A stretch of 64,000 bases of DNA from assembly GCA_040754395.1 (NCBI GenBank), contig JBFMCL010000016.1, positions 17,422 to 81,421 on the forward strand, read 5' to 3'. Each line of letters starts with the position of its first letter. Within the stretch, counting starts at the first letter, position 1. This document shows positions 18,799-25,977 of this stretch, one piece after another. A program made the position numbers and the translations under genes. Below the pieces are notes generated by a model. It made no database searches, was not told the DNA's origin, and worked only from the letters and a program-made list of their open reading frames with translations. Source of the DNA: Nitrospirota bacterium. GTDB taxonomy: Bacteria; Nitrospirota; Thermodesulfovibrionia; Thermodesulfovibrionales; SM23-35.

Positions 18799-18822
18799 GG
18801 CTGGAGAATTTCTCCTCCAGCC
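18799..18822 (-). terminator. Intrinsic terminator after the Ala/Lys micropeptide gene
   Basis: Minus-strand stem GGCTGGAG / CTCCAGCC (8 bp, 8-base loop) followed by TTCTTTTT. It lies 32 bases after the micropeptide stop codon. Confidence 0.8.
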
Positions 18823-18853
18823 ATAAAAATGTAAATACGCGTGTAAAGGAAAC

Positions 18854-18910
18854 TTATTTCTTCTTTGCGGTCTTCTTTGTTGCCTTCTTCGCTGCTTTCT
18901 TGGTTGCCAT
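18854..18910 (-). CDS. 18-residue Ala/Lys-rich basic micropeptide
   Basis: Encodes MATKKAAKKATKKTAKKK, 18 residues with 10 lysines and no acidic residue. Evidence that it is a real gene: a strong ribosome site (AAAGGGGGTGA) 7 bases before the ATG, an 11-bp hairpin just upstream, and its own intrinsic terminator downstream. The KKA/TKK repeats resemble the tails of histone-H1-like bacterial DNA-binding proteins, so nucleic-acid or ribosome binding is possible, but that is inference from composition. It lies 60 bases after the wHTH/nucleotidyltransferase gene on the same strand. It is short enough to escape standard annotation. Confidence 0.65.
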   Translation of the reverse strand: MATKKAAKKATKKTAKKK

Positions 18911-18930
18911 GTAAGTTCACCCCCTTTCTA

Positions 18931-18960
18931 CCCGCATTTTCCTGTGCAGAAAATGCCGGG
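18931..18960 (-). other. Stable hairpin directly before the micropeptide ribosome site
   Basis: Stem CCC-GCATTTTC / GAAAATGC-GGG with a 7-base loop and one bulged base, located between the upstream gene and the AAAGGGGG ribosome site. No T run follows, so it is not a normal terminator; it may mark a processed 5' end or control translation. Confidence 0.5.
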
Positions 18961-18970
18961 CGTGCTACAC

Positions 18971-19519
18971 TCAATGCCTCCCTATGAGAGTAATCCGCTT
19001 ACCTCTCAAAAATTTTTTAAGGCTTGCCTCTCCCTTCTTTTTCCTGTATCTGTACTCTTCTTCATCCATAACAGTGCAGTCGATTTTTTGATCAAACCTT
19101 TTTTCAAGGTCTTTCAGTTCTTTCGCGAGTGATGACGATGCGCCGATAACAAATAAATCCACCGTCTCCACATCATCTTCCCCTTCTGCATATGGACCAT
19201 AAAGGAAGGCGGCTTTTGCGCCGGAGGCCCTCAGGACAGCTTTTAAAGCTCCCGGCAGTCCGAGGGATTTTGTAATGAGGTTCTTGAGTTCGGAAAACAG
19301 GGGTGATTCCTTGTTTGCCTGGAAATACTTGAGGTTCACTATCTTTTCACTTGTTACGATACCCATCTTCTCGAGATTGTCGAGTTCCCGCTTGATGCCG
19401 GAAGGGTTTTTTCTGAGGAGCTTTGCTATTTCCCGGATGTAGAACTGCTCATCAGGGCTGTTCAGCAGCACGGAGAGAACATCTGCTCTGATTGATGACG
19501 AGAATAAACTTTTCAGCAT
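18971..19519 (-). CDS. Winged-helix protein with degenerate nucleotidyltransferase-like domain
   Basis: 182 residues. The N-terminal ~75 residues form an ArsR/MarR-like winged helix (FYIREIAKLLRKNPSGIKRE, then a wing LEKMGIVTSEKIVNLKYFQ). From about 100 there is a minimal nucleotidyltransferase-like fold: FLYGPYAEGEDDVETVDLFV resembles the GSxxxG...D/E-L pattern of MNT domains, but the expected Gly-Ser and paired Asp are replaced (YGPYAEG, VDLFV). It may therefore bind rather than transfer nucleotides. AAGGTGA precedes the ATG. No HEPN toxin partner lies next to it. Probably a regulator; target unknown. Confidence 0.7.
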   Translation of the reverse strand: MLKSLFSSSIRADVLSVLLNSPDEQFYIREIAKLLRKNPSGIKRELDNLEKMGIVTSEKIVNLKYFQANKESPLFSELKNLITKSLGLPGALKAVLRASGAKAAFLYGPYAEGEDDVETVDLFVIGASSSLAKELKDLEKRFDQKIDCTVMDEEEYRYRKKKGEASLKKFLRGKRITLIGRH

Positions 19520-19647
19520 ATATTCACCTTAAGAATTTATACACTATTAAATCCTATTTGTCAACAATAAAATTCTATTTGAGAACAGATAATGCATTTT
19601 TGTAAACGATCCATATTTTAGAACAATTGTTCTCAATTGTTAAACTG

Positions 19648-20304
19648 TTATTGCGATATTGTCATCTTCCTGACCTTTGCCAGATTTATCAGATCATCGG
19701 CTTCATTCTTTTTCGGGGTCTCGAGAATCAGGGGGATGTTCCTGAATGCCCGTCTGTTGATAAACCGGCTCAGTGCGCTGATGCCAATGTTTCCGAGGCC
19801 GATATGCTCATGCCTGTCAACACCTGCGCCCGCCTCGCCCTTCGAGTCATTGAGATGAATAAGCTTCAGACTGTCCAAGCCGATATATTTTTCCATTTCA
19901 CTCGATATCATGTCGGCCACGACTGTTTCCCTGATATCATAGCCGGCGGCAAACGCATGACAGGTATCCCAGCAAATGCCTGTATGAAGAATCACGTAAT
20001 CCGCCCCGATCTTGTCAGCCCTTTCCATTTCGGTAACCAGCATCCCGACCGACTTCCTGCGCAAGGCTCCGTCCCGTGACGCCAAATTGACAAGGTAGGA
20101 GGCGTGGATAAATACCGGGGAAATATCGCGTTCCGCCCTGAGGGACCGGAACCTGGAAGCCTCCCGATCAGACAGGATTTTCACATCCCATCCCCTGGGA
20201 TTATGAGAAAAAATTTGCAGGGTATTGCATCCGAGGGCATGGGCCCTTTCAAGGCTCAGATGCAGCCCGCCGGCTATGGAGGTATGGACGCCAATCCTGC
20301 GCAT
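19648..20304 (-). CDS. nfo: Endonuclease IV-like protein with an internal deletion
   Basis: AP endonuclease family TIM barrel, 218 residues from the Met preceded by AAGGAGCGCTG; the family norm is about 280. Metal ligand segments are present: FIHASYLVNLAS, VILHTG, WDTCHAFAAGYDI, LIHLNDSKG, VDRHEHIG and LILETPKK. Between VILHTG and ICWDTCHAF about 50-60 residues are missing, including the segment that carries the Glu ligand (Glu145 of E. coli Nfo). The frame stays open. Either the enzyme is a dead or altered variant, or the assembly lost bases here. It is immediately downstream of a cation antiporter gene. Confidence 0.85.
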   Translation of the reverse strand: MRRIGVHTSIAGGLHLSLERAHALGCNTLQIFSHNPRGWDVKILSDREASRFRSLRAERDISPVFIHASYLVNLASRDGALRRKSVGMLVTEMERADKIGADYVILHTGICWDTCHAFAAGYDIRETVVADMISSEMEKYIGLDSLKLIHLNDSKGEAGAGVDRHEHIGLGNIGISALSRFINRRAFRNIPLILETPKKNEADDLINLAKVRKMTISQ

Positions 20305-20351
20305 CAGCGCTCCTTCATCTGATTTGTGCACAGTATCATAACCCAGCCTTC

Positions 20352-21533
20352 CTATTCCTTTTCAAGCCACCGCTCCCCTGTGAGTTTCATGCCGATTGCT
20401 CCGAGGGGTGCAGTGAGAATTATGGAGAGAACAGAAACCGCAAGAATAACATCGCCGGACTTTATCCCCATTTCGAGCGGTACCGCGCCAATTGCTGCCT
20501 GAACTGTGGCTTTCGGGACATATGATATCACGCAGAAAAGACGCTCCCTGAAACTCATGTCGGTTCCCGTGACACTGAGATAGGTCCCAATGCTTCTGCC
20601 TGCCAATGCAACGAGTATGAGCACTACACCTCCAAGCCCGGAATCCCAGGCAACCTGGATATTGACCTGGGCGCCGACGAGCACAAACAGGAGGATCTCC
20701 GCGAAAATCCATATCTTGGAGAGCTTGCGGGAAATCTTGTGGGCCTTCGCCTCTGCTTTTTCGAGGAGAATAAAACCGATGGTCATAACACCTAACAGTG
20801 CAGACATCGATACCCTTGTTTTCAGTTCTTCTTCGAGCCACGTGAGAAGAACTGAAACAGCTACAACGACGATTGTCATCTTTGTCGCCCTGAGCCTGTA
20901 TTTGTCGAACAACCGGTAAAGTATATATCCCGCAATTGCGCCTGCCGCGATTCCGAGCAGAATGGACTCAGGTATCTCAAGCAACTTCATGCCGATATCC
21001 GTGCCGGCTCCGGAGTACATCCCGAGGAGTATTGAAAAGACCACGATAACAAAGACATCATCAACTGATGAGGCGCCAAGTATGAGGGTAGGAATCCCTT
21101 TTCGTACCCCTCTCTTTTTGTCAATCAGTTCTATCATATACGGGACAACCACTGCAGGGGAGACAGCAGCAAGGATGGAACCCAGGATTGCAGCTTCGAA
21201 ATAACTGATCCCGAGCAAAACCGGGGCAAGAAAAACAACAACAGCCCCCTCAAAAATGGCGGGGACACAGGACATAATGAGCGCGGTTCTGCCTACCCTG
21301 TTCAGGGTATCCTTCCTGAGTTCGAGCCCGGCCCGGAGGAGTATTACAATAAGAGCTACCATTCTGAGGTCAGCAGATACTTTCAGAAGTTCCGGCTGCA
21401 TGACATTGAAAATATGCGGACCGCAGAGTATCCCTATAATGAGCATGCCAAGCAGGCCCGGCAGTTTTGCCCTGGTCAGAAGATAATCAGCAATAAGGCC
21501 AAGGATAACAATCAGTGCGATACTGATAGCCAT
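20352..21533 (-). CDS. Cation/proton antiporter (Na+/H+ exchanger, CPA-type)
   Basis: 393-residue membrane transporter of the monovalent cation:proton antiporter superfamily with about 11-12 hydrophobic segments. The N-terminal half has LPGLLGMLIIGILCGPHIFN and the ion-binding region GASSVDDVFVIVVFS with paired Asp residues, as in CPA antiporters. No TrkA regulatory domain follows. GGAGGAGG stands 5 bases before the ATG. The leader upstream contains a large hairpin ending in seven T residues (see 21585-21645), suggesting premature-termination control. Ion (Na+, K+ or Li+) cannot be assigned from sequence. Confidence 0.9.
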   Translation of the reverse strand: MAISIALIVILGLIADYLLTRAKLPGLLGMLIIGILCGPHIFNVMQPELLKVSADLRMVALIVILLRAGLELRKDTLNRVGRTALIMSCVPAIFEGAVVVFLAPVLLGISYFEAAILGSILAAVSPAVVVPYMIELIDKKRGVRKGIPTLILGASSVDDVFVIVVFSILLGMYSGAGTDIGMKLLEIPESILLGIAAGAIAGYILYRLFDKYRLRATKMTIVVVAVSVLLTWLEEELKTRVSMSALLGVMTIGFILLEKAEAKAHKISRKLSKIWIFAEILLFVLVGAQVNIQVAWDSGLGGVVLILVALAGRSIGTYLSVTGTDMSFRERLFCVISYVPKATVQAAIGAVPLEMGIKSGDVILAVSVLSIILTAPLGAIGMKLTGERWLEKE

Positions 21534-21584
21534 GGAAACCTCCTCCGGTAGAGATTATCCGGCATCTTTACCTTCAACAAAAAA

Positions 21585-21645
21585 ACCCCTACGCCCTCGC
21601 CTGCCCCTCTCATGATCGGAGAGGAACAGAAAAAGGAGTAGGGGT
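21585..21645 (-). promoter_or_regulatory. Terminator-like hairpin in the antiporter leader (attenuator candidate)
   Basis: On the minus strand ACCCCTAC pairs with GTAGGGGT, which is followed directly by TTTTTT; inside, CCTCTC pairs with GAGAGG. The element lies about 50 bases before the antiporter ATG and within the gap to the divergent L,D-transpeptidase gene, so a transcript of the antiporter would have to pass through it. That is the arrangement of an attenuator or riboswitch expression platform. No known riboswitch consensus was recognised. Confidence 0.5.
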
Positions 21646-21797
21646 CATCAGTCCTTTGCAGGGACGGTTAAAGGCGAACCCCATCGCCTGTCTGAGTACA
21701 CTATACAATGATCAAAAGACGCCTGTCAATGCACTGCAACCTCACTTGTTGCCGCAGCGCTTGCTTTTCGACGCCTGCGTTGTTTACTATCATCTGT

Positions 21798-22694
21798 ATG
21801 AAAGTGCGAATCATTCCCGCCCTTATCCTGATGGTGCTGGCCACAGCGACCATATCACCGGCCGCTGATCAGATTTATCCTTTTTCACCAGACGAGATGG
21901 TAATCGGATCAATCCGGACCCATAAGATCGTGGGAGACGAATCTCTCATCGAGCTTGCAAGGACATTCGGGATCGGTTACAACGAAATCGTCGATGCAAA
22001 CCCCGGACTGGACCCATTTGTTCCCGGTGAAGGAGAGGAGATAACGATTCCGACAGCCTGGATATTGCCTGACATCCCTTCGTTTGGGGGATTAATCATT
22101 AATATTTCTGAAATGAGGCTCTATTTTTTTTCGAAACATAGCAGCAGCACTGTCAGGACATTCCCCATAGGGATCGGAAGCGAAGGCAATGAAACCCCTG
22201 TAGGAAGCTTCAAAATAATCAAAAAAATGGTCAATCCAAGCTGGAACGTCCCCGAGTCCATCAGGAAAGAGAGACCGGAACTTCCCAGGGTGGTGCCCCC
22301 GGGCCCTGAAAACCCTCTTGGCACACATGCATTGCGTCTTTCTCTGGGAAGCATCCTGATACATGGCACAAACAGGCCCTTCGCCGTGGGAAGACGGGCA
22401 AGCCATGGCTGCATCAGGATGTATCCCGAGGATATTCCAAAGCTCTTTCAGGCTGTGCCGAAGGGGACGGAAGTAAGCATTATTCAGCAGCCGGTAAAGG
22501 TAGGCTTGCTCGGCAACAGGATATATCTGGAAGTGCACGAAGATCAGGCTATGCGGATTAATTATTTCGATGAAGCGGTGACATTGTTAAGGAAGCTCAT
22601 GAAGAGACATGAAATCTACGACACCATTGACAAGGAAAAAATGCTGGCCGTCCTGAGGGAAAAAAGCGGCATGCCCGTTGATATTACCCGATAA
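21798..22694 (+). CDS. LysM / L,D-transpeptidase (YkuD) periplasmic protein
   Basis: Cell-wall cross-linking or lipoprotein-anchoring enzyme, 298 residues from the Met that opens the signal peptide (MKVRIIPALILMVLATATIS). The LysM-like segment HKIVGDESLIELARTFGIGY (about 40-90) binds glycan. The YkuD domain (about 100-240) has HGTNRPFAVGRRASHGCIRM with the catalytic Cys and His. A C-terminal helical tail of about 60 residues follows. It resembles ErfK/YbiS-type proteins, fitting with the Lpp-like lipoprotein gene convergent to it, a natural substrate candidate. Confidence 0.93.
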   Translation: MKVRIIPALILMVLATATISPAADQIYPFSPDEMVIGSIRTHKIVGDESLIELARTFGIGYNEIVDANPGLDPFVPGEGEEITIPTAWILPDIPSFGGLIINISEMRLYFFSKHSSSTVRTFPIGIGSEGNETPVGSFKIIKKMVNPSWNVPESIRKERPELPRVVPPGPENPLGTHALRLSLGSILIHGTNRPFAVGRRASHGCIRMYPEDIPKLFQAVPKGTEVSIIQQPVKVGLLGNRIYLEVHEDQAMRINYFDEAVTLLRKLMKRHEIYDTIDKEKMLAVLREKSGMPVDITR

Positions 22695-22701
22695 AATAAA
22701 A

Positions 22702-22728
22702 GGGCTAAGAACCTTATATTCTTAGCCC
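22702..22728. terminator. Bidirectional terminator between L,D-transpeptidase and lipoprotein genes
   Basis: Perfect 10-bp stem GGGCTAAGAA / TTCTTAGCCC with a 7-base loop. The minus strand continues TTTTATTTTATC, serving the lipoprotein gene; the plus side lies 7 bases after the L,D-transpeptidase stop but has a weaker T run. Confidence 0.8.
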
Positions 22729-22751
22729 CTGCAAAATTCAGGCGATGAGTC

Positions 22752-23135
22752 TTATTTCTTCTGCTGCAACTCAAACGATTTGGCGCACTTCTTTGCTGCT
22801 TCTTCGGCCCTTCGTGCAGAATCTTCAGCTTTTGCCGCAGCGGCTTCTGCCTTTCTGACAGCAGCATCTGCCTTATCGCAACATTCCTTTGCGGTCCTTA
22901 TTGCATCTTGAGCCAATGACTTCGCTTCACGGGCATCCTGCTTTGCTGCATCAATCTCTGCCATTTTGCCTTCAATCGCAGAGAGACGCGACTCAATGGA
23001 TGTAACTCTTGCTTCGAGTCTGCTGATTCTGTCAATCAAAGGATCAATCTGCTGTTTCACGTATTCTTTCGTCGCACAACCAAAAAGAGAGAGTAATAAT
23101 AAAGAAAGGACTACCAACAACGTTACCTTTTTCAT
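22752..23135 (-). CDS. Lpp-like outer membrane lipoprotein
   Basis: 127 residues. Signal peptide with lipobox LSLFGC ends at about residue 20. The rest is a long coiled coil (RISRLEARVTSIESRLSAIE and then Ala-rich heptads such as AEAAAAKAEDSARRAEEAAK), resembling Lpp/Braun-type and alanine-zipper lipoproteins. The C-terminus ends KSFELQQKK; terminal lysines could be attachment points to peptidoglycan. Expression should be high: TTGACA-N17-TAATAT promoter, ribosome site AAGGAGGTGT. The L,D-transpeptidase gene is convergent with it, which fits a functional link. Confidence 0.85.
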   Translation of the reverse strand: MKKVTLLVVLSLLLLSLFGCATKEYVKQQIDPLIDRISRLEARVTSIESRLSAIEGKMAEIDAAKQDAREAKSLAQDAIRTAKECCDKADAAVRKAEAAAAKAEDSARRAEEAAKKCAKSFELQQKK

Positions 23136-23171
23136 TTTACACCTCCTTTCTTATATATCATAGTTATCCCA

Positions 23172-23200
23172 ATATTAAAGTAAAATCTACTGAATGTCAA
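23172..23200 (-). promoter_or_regulatory. Strong sigma70 promoter of the lipoprotein gene
   Basis: Minus strand TTGACA (23200-23195), 17-base spacer, TAATAT (23177-23172). Predicted start near 23165, giving a 30-base leader with a near-perfect ribosome site. Confidence 0.75.
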
Positions 23201-23297
23201 CAAAATAATTGATTTTGATGATTAATTTTTATATTTTTGCATAACTTCTGGGTATACACTGAAAAAAGCCTTGTTTCTGTGTTAGTATTGAGCGGTC

Positions 23298-23915
23298 ATG
23301 GTCATAAAAGTAACTCGGCAGAATATCCGTGAGGTACTCCTTCATGCGGTTAATTTGCTTGAAAAGGGCGGCATCGTAGCGTTCCCGACTGAAACGTTTT
23401 ATGGTCTCGGTGTGAAATTTGATAATGAAGAAGCCCTGAAAAAACTCCATGATATCAAGCAGAGACCAAAGGATAAAGCAATTCCGCTTATTATCGGGGA
23501 TATGGCTCTTCTTGACACAATTGTAGCTTCCGCTAACCAGAAAGCGCATCTTCTCATGCAGAGACTGTGGCCCGGTCCTCTCACCTTCCTCCTGCCCGCC
23601 AGAAAAACTCTTTCCCAGCTCTTGACTGCGGGCACCGGGAAGATCGCGGTCAGGATGCCGGGAGAGTCGTTTGCTCTCCGTCTCGCAAAAGCCGCCGGGT
23701 TTGCGATAACCGCAACAAGTGCGAACCCGTCAGGCAGTTCTCCCGCATCTGATGCCTCCGCCGTACTCGGATATTTCGGCGATCGCATTGACCTCATCAT
23801 CGATGCCGGGCCTTCTCCGGGAGGTCTTCCCTCAACTATAACTGAGGTGACCGATACAGGAATAAAAGTGCTCAGGGAAGGAGTGATCAGGAAGGAGCTT
23901 CTGTACTCTCTCTGA
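23298..23915 (+). CDS. tsaC: L-threonylcarbamoyladenylate synthase (Sua5/YrdC/YciO)
   Basis: Makes threonylcarbamoyl-AMP for the t6A modification of ANN-decoding tRNAs. 205 residues, a YrdC-domain-only form. Conserved blocks: LEKGGIVAFPTETFYGLGVK, KQRPKDKAIPLI, LWPGPLTFLLPA, VRMPGESFALRL and TSANPSGSSPASDA. tsaB lies 28 kb away in the same window. It stands alone on the plus strand; the gap after it (23916-24159) contains the CRP-type site described below. Confidence 0.93.
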   Translation: MVIKVTRQNIREVLLHAVNLLEKGGIVAFPTETFYGLGVKFDNEEALKKLHDIKQRPKDKAIPLIIGDMALLDTIVASANQKAHLLMQRLWPGPLTFLLPARKTLSQLLTAGTGKIAVRMPGESFALRLAKAAGFAITATSANPSGSSPASDASAVLGYFGDRIDLIIDAGPSPGGLPSTITEVTDTGIKVLREGVIRKELLYSL

Positions 23916-23952
23916 CCTGTTTTTTCAGGCAATGCCTTTCAAATGAGGATGA

Positions 23953-23990
23953 TATGGCAGCCGGTTTATCCTGGGGGTCTGACTGCCATA
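23953..23990 (-). other. Hairpin possibly within a minus-strand small RNA
   Basis: TATGGCAG and CTGCCATA form a perfect 8-bp stem around a 22-base loop. It lies about 35 bases downstream of the predicted start of the CRP-class promoter at 24032-24074. A CCCCTCC segment just ahead of it on the minus strand is complementary to Shine-Dalgarno sequences. No open frame covers this stretch. Confidence 0.35.
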
Positions 23991-24031
23991 CCTTGGAGGG
24001 GAAGAAAAAGTAAACGTATTCTTTTACTATA

Positions 24032-24074
24032 ATAATAGTGGAATATTTTTTTACTTCCTGTGATCTGAATCACA
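24032..24074 (-). promoter_or_regulatory. CRP-type operator with class II promoter geometry
   Basis: A perfect palindrome TGTGA-TCTGAA-TCACA lies at 24059-24074 and equals the CRP consensus. On the minus strand a TATTAT -10 element (24037-24032) is spaced so that the site centres at about -41.5, the class II position. The site is inside a convergent gap, so it does not drive either neighbouring gene; it may drive a small RNA. Confidence 0.5.
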
Positions 24075-24159
24075 AAAAAGAGAACAATCCAAAAAAAATG
24101 GTGATTCAGCCACACTCAGGCCAGTAAGAAAAGAAGACTGCGTAAGCAGCAATTCTGAC

Positions 24160-24417
24160 TCAGAGGCCGGGCTCTGTTTTCCCGGTGTCCGGGTGCCCGG
24201 TATCCGGTGCCCCCTTCTTGCCTTTCGGTTTGAAGCGTATCATCGAAACGATAACCGCAGCAGCAATCATTCCAAAGAGTACGGAAAGAAAAATGACTAT
24301 CGCGAGAGACGCTTCAAACTTCCAGAAAAAAAAGGTAATGGCGACCGGCAGCGCATTCTGTACAGAAAATACCGCCACAACGGTTAACACAATAAATACG
24401 AGAATTATCGTTGCCAT
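24160..24417 (-). CDS. LapA-family (DUF1049) inner membrane protein
   Basis: 85 residues, two transmembrane helices: about 2-20 (TIILVFIVLTVVAVFSV) and 40-62 (IVIFLSVLFGMIAAAVIVSM), separated by QNALPVAITFFFWKFEASLA, the LapA/DUF1049 signature. In E. coli LapA works with LapB to control LpxC turnover and LPS assembly; whether this homologue does so is unknown, but lpxC is in the same window. The tail is charged and ends in Pro/Gly. It follows the coiled-coil gene by 24 bases. Confidence 0.8.
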   Translation of the reverse strand: MATIILVFIVLTVVAVFSVQNALPVAITFFFWKFEASLAIVIFLSVLFGMIAAAVIVSMIRFKPKGKKGAPDTGHPDTGKTEPGL

Positions 24418-24441
24418 AGATATCAGGAAAACCTGTTTGCC

Positions 24442-24801
24442 CTATCTGCTTTTTGGCTTTACGGAACGTTTCTTCGCCGGTTTCTTCACCGCTCCTTTCT
24501 GCGTGCCTTCCAGCTTCGTGATCTGGGCTTCGAGTTTTTTGACCCTAGTGAGGATTGCTTTCACCTTCTTGTCAAGCAAAGGGTTCTTCATCTTTGAACT
24601 CAGGTCATACACCTTTCCTCCGAGTTCTGCTATCTCACGCTGGACCTTGGTCTGAAGCTCAAAAATCTTCAATCTCCGCTTTCCTTCAACAGAAAGCTCT
24701 TCAGCCTTTTCCTTTACTACCGTTACCCCCTCCTTCACAATACCAACCCCTTCTTTCAATCCCTTCTGGATATCAGACTTTATTTTCTCCCAGAAATCCA
24801 T
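24442..24801 (-). CDS. Hypothetical coiled-coil protein with basic C-terminal tail
   Basis: 119 residues from the Met preceded by AAGGAGGGGAAA. No signal or membrane segment. The middle is predicted coiled coil (KVQREIAELGGKVYDLSSKM; LTRVKKLEAQITKLEGTQ), and the tail is Lys/Pro-rich (KKPAKKRSVKPKSR), suggesting contact with nucleic acid or membrane surface. The N-terminal repeat GLKEGVGIVKEGVTVVKE is unusual. Followed by the LapA-like gene on the same strand. I do not recognise a family with confidence. Confidence 0.7.
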   Translation of the reverse strand: MDFWEKIKSDIQKGLKEGVGIVKEGVTVVKEKAEELSVEGKRRLKIFELQTKVQREIAELGGKVYDLSSKMKNPLLDKKVKAILTRVKKLEAQITKLEGTQKGAVKKPAKKRSVKPKSR

Positions 24802-24993
24802 TTTCCCCTCCTTGTTCATGTTGAATGAGAGTTTAGCAGATTCTCAGAAAGACGTAAAGAGAGTTTCTCCCCTGTATTATGTTCAGGAAGTCAATGCTCA
24901 GCCGGGTCTTCTGACTGATCCTGCCAGTGTTGCAGAAGCCGCATATAGCCACCAAAACCAGCGAGTGCATGCAGCAAGTCTATTGCCTTCATC

Positions 24994-25977
24994 TCATGAC
25001 GTACAGGAGCATAATATTGGTAATGTACACCATTACGATCATGATGGTATCCCATGCCAGAAAAAGGGGTTTTTTCGTCGCACGGCACGTCAGGCCGATA
25101 ACCGCGATAGTCATCATGATGATCGCTGACTGGGCGGAAATAATATGATCCGGACTAGCGGCCCCTGGGTAAAGAAGATATCATCGATTGCCAGAATGAA
25201 AATATTGAAGATGTTGCTTCCGAAGAGATTGCCGATGGCAAGGCCTACTGCGTCAATTTTCATTGCAGAAAGGGACACGACCACCTCGGGGAGGGATGTA
25301 GCTATTGCGATAAAGATATTTCCCACAAAGGTCTGACCGAGACCCGTCTGTTCGGCAATGCCTTCTCCGATTGCCGGCAGGAACGTTGCGGCTACAATCA
25401 CAATAACAGCGTTGATGCTGTATTTGATGACCGCATCTCTTGTAGAAATGTCCTCGTATTTAAGTTCAGCAGCTTTCTCTTTCAGCGCCTCGGCAATAAG
25501 CCTTTTCTCATACTGATAGACAAACCGCATTGCAACCAGATAGATGATGATGAAGACGATGCTGTAAGGGCCGATCCATCCGAAAGGTGCTACTTCTTTC
25601 CCCATATAGATGCTTAAAGAAACAATCCCTATGAGGAGTATGCCAAAGGCTGCAGCAAGTATATTGCCCTAATGTGCCTTCGTTGATATGGGCATAACCC
25701 GGTAATTGGCATCCAGAATGGAAATGATCAGCATATTGAAGACACAGCTCCCGAGCACATCCCCGATCGCAATGTTCGGAACTCCCGCAAAGGTAACGGC
25801 GCTGATCCCTGTGACAAGTTCGGGGAGTGACGTAACTGATGCGATAAGCACCATTCCTATCCAGGCTCTGCCAAGTCCGGTCTTTTCCGCGATAATATCT
25901 CCATACCTCGAGAGCTTTGCCCCCGCGTAGATGATCAGTCCTGTGCAGATGAAAAAGCCTGTCCAGAGAAGTATCAT
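24994..25977 (-). pseudogene. Disrupted CaCA-family Na+/Ca2+ exchanger (YrbG-like)
   Basis: A complete exchanger of about 327 codons can be read only by accepting two lesions. The first alpha repeat ([14 protein letters not shown] ... [11 protein letters not shown]) is followed by an in-frame TAG at 25671-25669, after which the same frame continues through the second alpha repeat (ATSLPEVVVSLSAM ... NLFGSNIFNIF). Near 25150 a one-base frameshift moves the last membrane helices into another frame (HIISAQSAIIMMTIAVIGLT ... YITNIMLLYVMR). The ATG overlaps the KefB-type stop codon (ATGA). Both lesions make a functional protein unlikely. Confidence 0.85.

Noticed and set aside
25669..25671. Programmed recoding of the in-frame TAG (suppressor or pyrrolysine-like)
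   Set aside because: A second independent frameshift near 25150 makes decay the simpler explanation, and the odd tRNA in this window reads Cys codons, not TAG.
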